A stretch of DNA of 64,000 nt from Erysipelotrichaceae bacterium (GTDB taxonomy: Bacteria > Bacillota_I > Bacilli_A > RFN20 > CAG-826): positions 97,990 through 161,989 of the forward strand of contig SVBB01000003.1 in NCBI GenBank assembly GCA_015059105.1, given 5' to 3'. The position numbers and the translations under genes are program-made. The stretch's first letter is position 1. Every line of letters starts with the position of its first letter. Positions 43,553-51,957 of the stretch are shown in pieces. The notes beneath the pieces were generated by a model. That model was not told the origin of the DNA and did no database searches. It saw nothing but the letters and a program-made list of their open reading frames with translations.

Positions 43553-44740
43553 ATGAAGATTCTAATTATCAGTAAAAGCTATTATCCTGAAAAGACTATC
43601 GTCAGCAAAATTGCCGAAGGTTTATATAAGCGTGGCCATAATGTCACTGTATTAACTTCTAAACCTAGTTTTGCTCTTGGCTATATTCTCCCTGGATATC
43701 AAAATATGTCCTATGAACTCGTCAATGGTGTGAGAGTGCATCGCGTTGATGTTAAGCCGCGTCGTTTCTCTCGTCATTCGCTTGTTTTAAATGATTTTAG
43801 CTTTTATCGCAATTCCCGTAAGTGGGTGAGAAAAACTAAAGAAAAATTCGACGTTGTTTATTCTTATGGATTCGCTCCTGCGACAGATTTATCTGCAGGA
43901 AATCTCTACAAAAAACTTCATAAAACCCCTCATATCGCGCATATTGTTGAATTTTCACCAGATGATGTTTTATCTAGAAACTTCACTTTTAAATACTCGC
44001 TGAATTATTTATCTTTGCTATTAGTTGCTAAAAATATTTATCGTAAAATCGATGAACTAATCATCTCTTCTCCAATCTATGAAGAATATGTGAGAAAGGT
44101 GCTCCATATTAAGAAAGTGAAAACGACTTATATTCCTAATTTACCGCTTATTGAAGAAGGAATTGTTAATCCTTATGAATATGAAAAAGGATTTAATATC
44201 ATCTACCATGGTGATATTGATAAATTCCATATCTTGAGTATCCTTCCAGAAGCGATGGAAAAAGTTTCACGTAAAGACGTTTATTTCCATTTATTTGGTA
44301 AAGGAAAACTTAGCAAAGATCTTCTTGAAGATATTAACCGTCGTAATTTAGGAGAAAGAATCATCTTGCATGGTGATAAACCATCTAATGATATCCTTAA
44401 TTGCTACACGAACGCGGACGCGTGTTTCGTATCTTTATCAAATAAAGGGTATGCTGGTAAAGCAATCAATGAAAAGCTCATCTTTGCGATGTCTCAGAAA
44501 AAACCAATCATCGCAGTGATGGAAGGGGACGGAGAAGAAGTGCTTAAAGATAGTGGCGGTGGACTCCTTCTTAAAGATAATGTTGATGACCTCGTTTTCA
44601 CAATTACTAAAGCAGCATCTATGAATAAAAAAGAATTAGCGGCCAAAGGTAACGCTAATTATGAATATTTCTTAAAACATTTCAATTTGAATAATATTAT
44701 TGCGGAAATCGAATCAGTTCTTCTTAAAAAATGCTTGTAA
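43553..44740 (+). CDS. Glycosyltransferase, GT4-type
   Basis: This 395-residue GT-B enzyme opens with MKILIISKSYYPEKTIVSKIAEGLYKRGHNVTVLT, typical of group 1 transferases. The C-terminal donor domain has NIIYHGDIDKFHIL, YFHLFGKG, ILHGDKPSNDILNCYTNADACFVSL and the EKLIFAMSQKKPIIAV segment, with the E-x7-E pattern only partly kept. It is expected at the inner membrane face, adding a sugar to a cell-surface glycan. The start is the ATG at 43553 with TATAAT about 25 bases upstream and no Shine-Dalgarno. It converges on another GT4 gene with a 27-base overlap. Confidence 0.88.
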   Translation: MKILIISKSYYPEKTIVSKIAEGLYKRGHNVTVLTSKPSFALGYILPGYQNMSYELVNGVRVHRVDVKPRRFSRHSLVLNDFSFYRNSRKWVRKTKEKFDVVYSYGFAPATDLSAGNLYKKLHKTPHIAHIVEFSPDDVLSRNFTFKYSLNYLSLLLVAKNIYRKIDELIISSPIYEEYVRKVLHIKKVKTTYIPNLPLIEEGIVNPYEYEKGFNIIYHGDIDKFHILSILPEAMEKVSRKDVYFHLFGKGKLSKDLLEDINRRNLGERIILHGDKPSNDILNCYTNADACFVSLSNKGYAGKAINEKLIFAMSQKKPIIAVMEGDGEEVLKDSGGGLLLKDNVDDLVFTITKAASMNKKELAAKGNANYEYFLKHFNLNNIIAEIESVLLKKCL

Positions 44741-45868
44741 AAAGTCGTCTAATTTAAGACTGATATTAGATAATGAATAATACATCTGCGCATGGTCATG
44801 CGCTTTTTTTGCCATATAATCTTGCTCATCTTTACTTAAAGCAAGTAGTGTTTCAATCGCCTCTTTGATGTCTTCGACGGAACCAGTTTTCATCCAAATT
44901 GCATCTTCCTGGAATATTTTGACTAGACGTGATGATTTAGTAGAAATGGTTGGGCGAGAGGAGTTGAGGTATTCAAACATTTTACTCGGTACAGTAAAAC
45001 GATCGAGGTCTTCATTAAATGGACGTGGATTAATATTAGCGACAGCGTTTTGTTGAAGCTGAATACATTCTTGGTTTGATAAAGCTCCGAGATAACGTAT
45101 GTTTTTCTTTCTTCTAATGGCTTCAAGGAATGTTTTACCTTCATGGTGACCACATATTAATAATTTATAATCTGGAAGATTTAGTTCAGTAAATGCTTGG
45201 ATGAGATTATAGATGCCATATTTTTCATATAGTGAACCGGAATAGAAGAAATATTTTCCGTATTTATTATCTCCAGGAAGCGGAAGACGGTCTTCGCATA
45301 ATCCTTCAATGATGATTGATGGTTTATTCTTTTCGTTAAATAAATCGTTTAATGCTGGTGTTAATGCGATAGTGCCATCGAGATATTTTGAAAGATTGAG
45401 GACGGATAAAGCATAGCTTCTTTTTGTGCCTGTGATATTCGATGGGGAGTTAGTGCACACCCCAATGATTGGATAATGCTTCCTTTTAGCTGCGTACGCT
45501 GCCATCGCGAAGACATTGGAATTGATGGTATCGGTGATGATGATTGAGTTTTTATCAGCGTCTTTTAATACTTTTTCAACTTGTGCCCAAGTGAAGGAGA
45601 ATTTACCAAGTTTGCTGCGACGAACAGAAAGATAGTGCCAGTGAATGCGATTAGTGATTCTTTCGCTCTTAATAAGTGCTTTTACTAAACAATCTTGTTT
45701 AGAAAATGGACGCAAAGAAATGACGTCAACATGGTGACGGAGAGACAAAGATCTAATTAGGCGGTTATGAATCATCTGACTAGATGAGTTGATAGGATAT
45801 GGCCACGCCTTTAGATATTCGTTATAGTCGTTATTTTCTTGGCAAGTTGTGAAATAAATAATGTTCAT
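44714..45868 (-). CDS. Glycosyltransferase, GT4-like
   Basis: This 384-residue GT-B protein begins MNIIYFTTCQENNDYNEYLKAW. The acceptor domain contains SSQMIHNRLIRSLS, and the donor domain YFFYSGSLYEKYGIYNLIQAFTELNLPDYKLLICG, followed by the sugar-nucleotide segment PSKMFEYLNSSRPTIST, with E in the usual place. Substrates are unknown. The start is placed at the ATG that aligns with the family opening. The two convergent GT genes overlap at their 3' ends, so simultaneous expression would give antisense RNA. Confidence 0.87.
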   Translation of the reverse strand: MNIIYFTTCQENNDYNEYLKAWPYPINSSSQMIHNRLIRSLSLRHHVDVISLRPFSKQDCLVKALIKSERITNRIHWHYLSVRRSKLGKFSFTWAQVEKVLKDADKNSIIITDTINSNVFAMAAYAAKRKHYPIIGVCTNSPSNITGTKRSYALSVLNLSKYLDGTIALTPALNDLFNEKNKPSIIIEGLCEDRLPLPGDNKYGKYFFYSGSLYEKYGIYNLIQAFTELNLPDYKLLICGHHEGKTFLEAIRRKKNIRYLGALSNQECIQLQQNAVANINPRPFNEDLDRFTVPSKMFEYLNSSRPTISTKSSRLVKIFQEDAIWMKTGSVEDIKEAIETLLALSKDEQDYMAKKAHDHAQMYYSLSNISLKLDDFLQAFFKKN

Positions 45869-45960
45869 ATTACTGTAGCAATTATATAACTTACGAAACA
45901 AAAAGAAAATGTTTCATATATAATCATACTTTGTATCTCCCAATATGTTATGATATCAAT

Positions 45961-46632
45961 ATGGAAAAAGTAGCAAAGACTTGGAAAGAGTTTTTTAATG
46001 AGGTTGCCCATAAGCAATATAGCGATGATTTAAACCATTTTTTAAATGTCGAATATAAAAATGGCATAGTTTATCCTCCGCGTGAAAACATGTTTAATGC
46101 ATTTAAATTCACTCCATTAGCAAATGTCAAAGTGGTAATTGTTGGTCAAGATCCATATCATCAGCCTGGACAAGCGATGGGGTTATCATTTTCTGTTCCA
46201 AAAGGGGTTAAAGTTCCGCCTTCCTTGATCAACATCTATAAAGAGATTGAAAAGGAGACAGGCGTCAAGATGGATATGAACAATGGCGATTTGACTTATC
46301 TCGCTAAGCAAGGTGTCTTACTTCTCAACTCAATACTTACGGTAAGAGCAAATCAACCAATGAGCCATAACATCGAACAGTATCATCTTTTCCTTGAAGA
46401 TGTTTTAACAGTTTTAGACAAACAGTATCGTCCGATGGTTTTTCTTCTTTGGGGTGGGCCAGCACGTAAACTTAAAAAGTATCTCCATAATCCGACACAT
46501 CTTATTCTCGAGTGTTGTCACCCATCTCCACTTGCTGCAAATCACGGTGATTGGTTTGGCAACGGACATTTCTTAAAAACAAATGCTTATTTAGTGGAAA
46601 ATGGATTATCACCAATAAAATGGAATAGATAA
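45961..46632 (+). CDS. ung: Uracil-DNA glycosylase
   Basis: Ung removes uracil from DNA as the first step of base-excision repair. The 223 residues include the water-activating motif VGQDPYHQPGQAMGLSF (D64, H67), LLLNSILTVR, the Leu-loop HPSPLAANHG and WKR-like FGNGHFLKTNAYL near the end. It is soluble and full length. The start is the ATG at 45961; TATGAT lies just upstream with no Shine-Dalgarno, so the mRNA may be leaderless. Confidence 0.97.
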   Translation: MEKVAKTWKEFFNEVAHKQYSDDLNHFLNVEYKNGIVYPPRENMFNAFKFTPLANVKVVIVGQDPYHQPGQAMGLSFSVPKGVKVPPSLINIYKEIEKETGVKMDMNNGDLTYLAKQGVLLLNSILTVRANQPMSHNIEQYHLFLEDVLTVLDKQYRPMVFLLWGGPARKLKKYLHNPTHLILECCHPSPLAANHGDWFGNGHFLKTNAYLVENGLSPIKWNR

Positions 46633-46664
46633 TTCTTTGCAAATTGTTCTAAAAATGTATAATG

Positions 46665-46775
46665 TTCTTGGGAGCTAGGTCGAACCTGGCTGAGAGGACT
46701 CTAGAGTGAGTCGACCATACCTGAACCAGATAATGCTGGCGTAGGAGACGATTTTTATTGCTTCCTACAAGGAGG
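46665..46775 (+). promoter_or_regulatory. TPP riboswitch with Shine-Dalgarno sequestering hairpin
   Basis: A promoter (TTTGCA near 46636, TATAAT 46658-46663) precedes the thi-box aptamer with the conserved GGCTGAGAGGAC and CCTGAACCAGATAATGCTGGCGTAGG. The expression platform contains two helices that cannot both form. GTAGGAG (46741-46747, the 3' side of the aptamer) can pair with CTTCCTAC (46761-46768). Alternatively CTTCC (46761-46765) pairs with the Shine-Dalgarno GGAGG (46771-46775). Bound TPP should favour the second and block translation. Confidence 0.93.
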
Positions 46776-46783
46776 CTATTTTT

Positions 46784-47710
46784 ATGAAAAAACTAAATTA
46801 TGTAGTATCTACCTTGTTTCTACTATTGGGAGTCGCGTGTATATTCGCCCCATTTTTATTCATCAATGATAGATACCAATCGGTGATAGAAATACTGCAA
46901 AATTTCGAAGTTAATGGCATTTTTGCAGTGATTTTTGTATCATATGCCGCATATTTTTGTGGAGTTATTCTTCTTTATTTCCCAAGAAATTATAAATGGG
47001 TCGCTCCATTATCTTTCTTATTCCTATTCTCATCTGTCGTGCTATTTGCGTGTAGTCGCGCCTTGTGCAAAGAGGCTATCGTCTATGAATCGCTTCGATT
47101 ATCCGTCGCTCCAATCACTCTTTCTATAGTTTCTTTAGGATTATCAATTTATATCTCACGATTCATTTTTGATAACACTAAAATCAGTATTCGTGATATC
47201 GCTGAAATTGGTATCTTTGTCTCTTTTGCATTCGTGCTTGACTTACCTATTTTTAAAGTGAAAGTTGTTGCTAATGGTGGTTCGATTTCATTAATTATGC
47301 TTCCATTAATTCTCCTCGCTTTAAGAAAAGGATTTTTCAAAGGATTTATCGGTGCGGGTATCGTATTTGGACTTATGAGTTGCTTCTTTGACGGATATGG
47401 TTTTATTACTTACCCACTTGATTATTTATTAGGATTTGGTTCCTTAGCGGTCGTTGGGTTATTTAGAAAATTCATCATCGGGAAAGAAAAACTTACTTAT
47501 TGGAATTACATCATTTTATTTCTTGTTACTTTATTGGCGATGTCGCTTAGAACGATGGCGTCAACCATTTCTGGTATTCTCATCTACAAACTCGATTTCG
47601 TTGGTTCGCTAGTTTACCAATTAACATATATGGGACCTTCTTTTGCAGCTGTGATGGTCGTTCTTCTCATCCTTTTATACCCCCTCAACCGCGTCAGTCT
47701 CAAAAAATAA
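46784..47710 (+). CDS. thiT: Thiamine ECF transporter S component with N-terminal extension
   Basis: ThiT is the thiamine-binding membrane subunit of an energy-coupling-factor importer. The last 175 residues match it: six helices with RDIAEIGIFVSFAFVLDLPIF, VKVVANGGSISLIMLPLILLALRKGFFKGFIGAGIVFG and DYLLGFGSLAVVGLF. The first 130 residues form four additional hydrophobic segments not found in normal ThiT (about 190 residues). The Shine-Dalgarno GGAGG lies inside the riboswitch platform, so thiamine supply controls translation. No ECF ATPase or T subunit is encoded nearby; a shared module elsewhere is expected. Confidence 0.9.
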   Translation: MKKLNYVVSTLFLLLGVACIFAPFLFINDRYQSVIEILQNFEVNGIFAVIFVSYAAYFCGVILLYFPRNYKWVAPLSFLFLFSSVVLFACSRALCKEAIVYESLRLSVAPITLSIVSLGLSIYISRFIFDNTKISIRDIAEIGIFVSFAFVLDLPIFKVKVVANGGSISLIMLPLILLALRKGFFKGFIGAGIVFGLMSCFFDGYGFITYPLDYLLGFGSLAVVGLFRKFIIGKEKLTYWNYIILFLVTLLAMSLRTMASTISGILIYKLDFVGSLVYQLTYMGPSFAAVMVVLLILLYPLNRVSLKK

Positions 47711-47722
47711 TTATATATTATG

Positions 47723-47737
47723 TCTCACATTGTGAGA
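47723..47737. promoter_or_regulatory. Palindrome TCTCACA-T-TGTGAGA near a promoter
   Basis: A perfect 7-bp inverted repeat around one base is followed by TATGATATAG (a -10-like region). It might be an operator for the membrane-protein gene downstream or simply the foot of a weak terminator after thiT. Confidence 0.4.
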
Positions 47738-47755
47738 AATTATGATATAGTATTT

Positions 47756-47781
47756 CCAGCAAGTCATTTGCTGGTTTTTTT
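47756..47781 (+). terminator. Rho-independent terminator or leader hairpin
   Basis: CCAGCAA and TTTGCTGG pair around a short loop and are followed by seven T. It lies 46 bases after the thiT stop and 32 before the next start, so it may end thiT transcripts or act as an attenuator. Confidence 0.75.
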
Positions 47782-47813
47782 GAAAGAAAACTACCTGTGG
47801 CAGGAGGATATTT

Positions 47814-48884
47814 ATGGAAAACGAAGAAAATAAAGTTGAAGAGAAACAACCTGAACAAGTTGAAACCTCTGTTGAAGAGAAAAAAGTAGAAGCCCCTGTT
47901 GAAGAACCAAAAGTCGAAGAAAAACCTGCTGAGAAGAAAGTCCCTCAAGGCGAAATTATTGAAATTGAAAAACTAGATGGTGACGCTCGCCCTCTTCAAG
48001 AAGAAATCGAAGAAAAACGTGTCGCATTAGTAGCGGATTATAAAAAGAGCAGAAAAATGAGCAATATCTCAATGGCGGTTGTCGTCGTTGCTGTCATTGG
48101 TGCGATGGTTTTATTATTAGTTAACGCTACTTGGAGTAAAATCACTGGCTATTCTTTGGGTGGTGCGGCTCTCGTGGGATTAATCGTCTTTTCAATGCTA
48201 ACAAAGAACAAGTTCCCATCTAAATCGCGCGAATACATTCGCTTTGTCACTACAAAAATTGATCAACATATTTATAACAACACTGAATTCCAAGATGTGA
48301 AAGTCAATTTAAGCGATAAATATACGATTACTGAACTAGGTTTAGACCGCATCTATAATAACTTAGTTGATATCGGTTCTAGAAACATTGTTAAAGGTAG
48401 ATATTTAGGTGATGGCTTCTCCTGTGGAGAACTCGCTTTATACACTACGAAGAGTGAAGGTAAGAAAACGATGAAAGCAGTTTCTTTTATCGGCAAACAC
48501 CTCGAACTTCAAAATACTCTTCATTTTGAAGGTAGATATATCTTAGTTTTCAAAGGTGAAAAACCAACAGATTTACCAACTGATATTGAAGACTTAGTGG
48601 AGCTTCATAATGATGAAAACTTTGTTGTATATGGCATTGAAGGTAGTGATTATAGCAAAGATATTCCTGCTAAATACATCTCTGCCTTAAAGAAGATTAA
48701 AGTCGCAGGAAATTTGCTTAACTTAAACGTTGTTTTATGGGCGGGACATACTGGAGTATATCTCAGCTATGATGATCCAGTTGTATCTTTACCATTTGAT
48801 AAACCATTTGAAGCGGAAGCACAATATGCTTTCAAAGATCACTTGTTAGCGGTTTTAGACGCAGAAAGATTAATCAATAAATAA
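47814..48884 (+). CDS. Membrane protein with acidic N-terminal tail
   Basis: This is a protein of 356 residues. The first 65 residues are a Glu/Val/Lys/Pro-rich cytoplasmic tail. Two membrane helices (about 88-106 and 113-131) follow, then a 220-residue cytoplasmic domain with strands such as VSFIGKHLELQNTLHFEGRYILVFKG and FVVYGIEGSDYS. This resembles the layout of DUF3137 proteins, but I cannot confirm it. AGGAGG precedes the ATG. It is followed after three bases by the DUF402 gene and probably leads the operon that runs to tsaD. Confidence 0.8.
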   Translation: MENEENKVEEKQPEQVETSVEEKKVEAPVEEPKVEEKPAEKKVPQGEIIEIEKLDGDARPLQEEIEEKRVALVADYKKSRKMSNISMAVVVVAVIGAMVLLLVNATWSKITGYSLGGAALVGLIVFSMLTKNKFPSKSREYIRFVTTKIDQHIYNNTEFQDVKVNLSDKYTITELGLDRIYNNLVDIGSRNIVKGRYLGDGFSCGELALYTTKSEGKKTMKAVSFIGKHLELQNTLHFEGRYILVFKGEKPTDLPTDIEDLVELHNDENFVVYGIEGSDYSKDIPAKYISALKKIKVAGNLLNLNVVLWAGHTGVYLSYDDPVVSLPFDKPFEAEAQYAFKDHLLAVLDAERLINK

Positions 48885-48887
48885 TTT

Positions 48888-49418
48888 ATGTCACTTACTG
48901 GTCGCTGGATTTCAATTAAATCGTTTAAACACGACGGTTCCCTTCATCGTTTTTGGGACCGTGGTTTAATCTTGGATAACAACGATGATTATATTGTTGT
49001 CGCAACCAAAAGAGCAAAAGTTACTGAAAATAATGGACGTCGTTGGTTTACTAAGGAACCAGCAGTTACCATCTTCTCAAAAACGGAATGGTGGAATGTC
49101 ATCTGCATGCTCAAACCTGCTGGCGTTTGTTTTTACTGCAATATCGCTTCTCCGGCAATCGTGCATGATTCATCAATTAAGTATATCGATTATGACTTAG
49201 ATACAAAGTTATTTGAAGACGATAGAGTCCGCATCCTCGATGAAAAAGAATACAATAACCATAAAAAACAATATCAATATGGCGATGACCTCGATACCGT
49301 TTTACGTTATCAAACTAATCAAACGATTAAAAAGATGGAAAAGCACGAATTTCCATTCGATGCGGAAGCGGTTAAAAAATATTACGATCAATTTTTAGAA
49401 GCACTTAATAAACATTAA
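48888..49418 (+). CDS. DUF402-family nucleoside phosphatase-like protein
   Basis: This 176-residue protein matches the DUF402 (FomD-like, YgaC/NtdP) group. The conserved block is GVCFYCNIASPAIVHDSSIKYIDYDLD, with the family's metal-binding acidic residues and Lys, followed by VRILDEKEYNNHKKQYQYGDDL. NtdP proteins of Gram-positives hydrolyse nucleoside tri- and diphosphates. The start lacks a Shine-Dalgarno; the ATG comes three bases after the previous stop. Confidence 0.85.
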   Translation: MSLTGRWISIKSFKHDGSLHRFWDRGLILDNNDDYIVVATKRAKVTENNGRRWFTKEPAVTIFSKTEWWNVICMLKPAGVCFYCNIASPAIVHDSSIKYIDYDLDTKLFEDDRVRILDEKEYNNHKKQYQYGDDLDTVLRYQTNQTIKKMEKHEFPFDAEAVKKYYDQFLEALNKH

Positions 49419-49420
49419 TT

Positions 49421-49834
49421 ATGATTACTTACATTTCACATAACCAAGATGAAACAAAGCTTTTTGCTGAGGAATTAATAAAGAAGATTCCTCTTGGAAG
49501 CGTCATTGCCCTGACGGGTGATTTAGGCGCGGGTAAAACAACATTCGTGCAAGGTGTCGCAAAAGCACTTGGTATCAAAGATAAAGTTGCTTCTCCAACA
49601 TTCAATATTATGAAATTATATCTTGGAGAAATATCTTTAATTCATATCGATGCATATAGATTAGAAAATATGGACCATAATATTGGTCTTGATGAATATA
49701 TCGGCTATGAAAAAGGCTATACATTTATTGAGTGGCCGATGTATATCCCAGAATTAATCCCAGAAAAACATATTGAAATCAATATTAGAAACATCGGGGA
49801 AGATAACCGCGAAATCACGGTGAAAGGACTATAA
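49421..49834 (+). CDS. tsaE: tRNA t6A biosynthesis ATPase TsaE
   Basis: TsaE is the ATPase that resets the TsaBDE complex during synthesis of threonylcarbamoyl-adenosine at tRNA position 37. The 137 residues hold the Walker A motif in LTGDLGAGKTTFVQGVA, ASPTFNIMKLY as switch region, IHIDAYRLE and FIEWP. The gene starts two bases after the DUF402 stop with no Shine-Dalgarno and is one base from tsaB. Confidence 0.95.
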   Translation: MITYISHNQDETKLFAEELIKKIPLGSVIALTGDLGAGKTTFVQGVAKALGIKDKVASPTFNIMKLYLGEISLIHIDAYRLENMDHNIGLDEYIGYEKGYTFIEWPMYIPELIPEKHIEINIRNIGEDNREITVKGL

Positions 49835-49835
49835 G

Positions 49836-50420
49836 ATGCTCAACGTCATATTAGATTCTTCAGCAACATATTTAACTGTGGGCATAATGGATGAGAATGG
49901 TCTTATCGATTATGCTTCTTATCCAGCTTGGCAAAGCCAATCGGAAAAGATGATTCCGGAATTAAAAACCCTATTAGAAAAGAATAATTTTTCTGTTAAT
50001 GATATCTCAGGAGTAATCGTCGGAGTGGGTCCAGGTTCATATACCGGCTTACGCATCGCCTTAACAAGCGCGAAAGTCATCGCCCTATCACTAAATATCC
50101 CTTTATATCCTGTTAGTTCATTATGGTTACTTAAAGAAGAAAATAAACCAACGATTTGTTTGATGAATGCGAGAAGTGGAAGAAGTTATTTTGCGGTTTA
50201 TGAGGGCAACAAAGTAATTGAACCAGATCAAATCCTAACAAACGATAAAGTAAACGAATATATCTCTTCTCATCCTGATTATGTTATTAAGGGTGAGTTA
50301 GCTTATTTATCTAGAGAAGATAATGTTGGTAACATCGCAAAAGAAGCGGCCTCATTATTTCCATATTTAAATAAAATCGATGATCCACTTACCGCGAAAC
50401 CGGTATATATGAAAGGCTAG
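49836..50420 (+). CDS. tsaB: tRNA t6A biosynthesis protein TsaB
   Basis: TsaB is the inactive TsaD paralogue that forms a heterodimer with it. The 194 residues show the ASKHA start LNVILDSSATYLTVGI, EKMIPELKTLLEKN and the signature GVGPGSYTGLRIALTSAKVIA. The C-terminal half is shortened compared with TsaD, as usual. AAAGGA in the end of tsaE serves as Shine-Dalgarno. It lies between tsaE and rimI, the typical order in Bacilli. Confidence 0.95.
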   Translation: MLNVILDSSATYLTVGIMDENGLIDYASYPAWQSQSEKMIPELKTLLEKNNFSVNDISGVIVGVGPGSYTGLRIALTSAKVIALSLNIPLYPVSSLWLLKEENKPTICLMNARSGRSYFAVYEGNKVIEPDQILTNDKVNEYISSHPDYVIKGELAYLSREDNVGNIAKEAASLFPYLNKIDDPLTAKPVYMKG

Positions 50421-50422
50421 TT

Positions 50423-50896
50423 ATGCAGTTTTTAAACGTTGATATTAGAAAGATGGAACTCGCTGATTTGCCTGCGGTACTCGAGATTGAAAATCTTTGT
50501 TTTGTAGCTCCTTGGAGTAAGCAAGATATCATTAATGAATTAGGCAATCAATATGCGAATTTCTGGGTCATTGAACTATCAGCAGAAGGGGTTGATAAAC
50601 AAGTGGTTGGCTTCTCTGATTATTGGCAAACATTTGACTCTGCAACCATTTGTCAAATTGCCGTTCATCCAGGCATTAGAAGGCATCAATTAGGTTCAGC
50701 ATTAATGGATGAAATCATCAATGATTGCTATGCGAAAAGAGTTCAAAATATTACATTAGAAGTGAGAAAATCCAATCAAATCGCCATTAATTTTTATAAA
50801 AAGCATGGTTTTACCGAATCATTAGTGAAAGAGAAATATTATTCAAATGGCGAGGATGCAATATACATGATGAGAGGGGTTGATATCAATGGCTAA
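50423..50896 (+). CDS. rimI: Ribosomal protein S18-alanine N-acetyltransferase
   Basis: RimI acetylates the N-terminal alanine of ribosomal protein S18. The 157-residue GNAT protein begins VDIRKMELADLPAVLEIENLCFVAPWS, has ICQIAVHPGIRRHQLGSALMDEI as the acetyl-CoA loop and ends LEVRKSNQIAINFYKKHGFTE. The ATG follows the tsaB TAG by two bases and has no Shine-Dalgarno. Its end overlaps the start of tsaD. Confidence 0.93.
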   Translation: MQFLNVDIRKMELADLPAVLEIENLCFVAPWSKQDIINELGNQYANFWVIELSAEGVDKQVVGFSDYWQTFDSATICQIAVHPGIRRHQLGSALMDEIINDCYAKRVQNITLEVRKSNQIAINFYKKHGFTESLVKEKYYSNGEDAIYMMRGVDING

Positions 50897-51902
50897 AATA
50901 CTGGCAATCGAATCGAGTTGCGATGAAACTTCCGTAGCAATTATTGAAGACGGAAACCTTTTATCAAACATCGTTTCTAGCCAAATTGATGTGCACGCGA
51001 AGTATGGCGGAGTAATGCCGGAAATCGCTTCTCGTCTCCACTGCGAAAACATCGGTTTTGTCATTAAAGAAGCTTTAGAAAAAGCAAACGTTGAGCTCAA
51101 AGATATCGATGCATTTGCCGTCACGCGTGGACCGGGATTAATCGGTGCGCTTCATGTTGGAATGCAGGCTGCAAAAACATTAGCGATGCTTTATGATAAA
51201 CCACTTATTCCAGTTCACCATTTAGCGGGTCATATTTACGCGAATGAATTCGTCGATGAATTCACTTTCCCAATGCTCGCAGTGGTCGTTTCCGGTGGTA
51301 ATACTGAGCTTGTATTAATGAAAGACCATCTTGAATTTGAAATCATTTCTTCAACTCGTGATGATGCAGTAGGGGAATCCTTTGATAAAGTTGCACGTTG
51401 TTTAGGCCTTCCTTATCCAGGTGGAGTTGTTATTGATAGATTATCTAAAGAAGGTAAACACACATATGATTTACCAATCCCACTTAAAGGTGAAGATACA
51501 CTAGACTTTTCTTACTCTGGTTTAAAAACAAGCGTTATCAATCTCGTTCATAAGTATGAACAAAACGGGGAACAAATCAATGTCAATGATATGGCAAAGA
51601 GTTTCCAAGATGTCGCGATTGGTCAAATCTTAGATAGAGTGAAAAAGACATGTGAAAGATATGAGATAAAAGAAGTGATTCTTGCAGGCGGAGTTTCCGC
51701 GAACTCTTATTTAAGAGAAGAGATGAAAAAGTTGATGGAAAAGATTGGTATTAAGCTCGTCATACCACCATTATGGTGCACGACAGATAACGCAGCGATG
51801 ATTGCCAAAGTTGGTGAAAAATTATACCAAAGAAAAGTCTTCGCTCCATTAGATGTTTCCATTGATCCAAACTGGGAAATACAAGATTATATGAAATTTT
51901 GA
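50889..51902 (+). CDS. tsaD: tRNA t6A threonylcarbamoyltransferase TsaD
   Basis: TsaD transfers the threonylcarbamoyl group onto adenine 37 of ANN-reading tRNAs. The 337 residues show ILAIESSCDETSVAIIEDG, VTRGPGLIGALHVG, the metal-binding HHLAGH, VVSGGNTELVLM, DDAVGESFDKVARCLGLPYPGG and VSANSYLREE. The start is the ATG at 50889 inside the end of rimI, with GAGGGG upstream. It completes the tsaE-tsaB-rimI-tsaD set. Confidence 0.97.
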   Translation: MAKILAIESSCDETSVAIIEDGNLLSNIVSSQIDVHAKYGGVMPEIASRLHCENIGFVIKEALEKANVELKDIDAFAVTRGPGLIGALHVGMQAAKTLAMLYDKPLIPVHHLAGHIYANEFVDEFTFPMLAVVVSGGNTELVLMKDHLEFEIISSTRDDAVGESFDKVARCLGLPYPGGVVIDRLSKEGKHTYDLPIPLKGEDTLDFSYSGLKTSVINLVHKYEQNGEQINVNDMAKSFQDVAIGQILDRVKKTCERYEIKEVILAGGVSANSYLREEMKKLMEKIGIKLVIPPLWCTTDNAAMIAKVGEKLYQRKVFAPLDVSIDPNWEIQDYMKF

Positions 51903-51957
51903 AATCTTATTATGATTTCATAAAGGGATATGCAATAATTATTAGGAGGTTACACGC

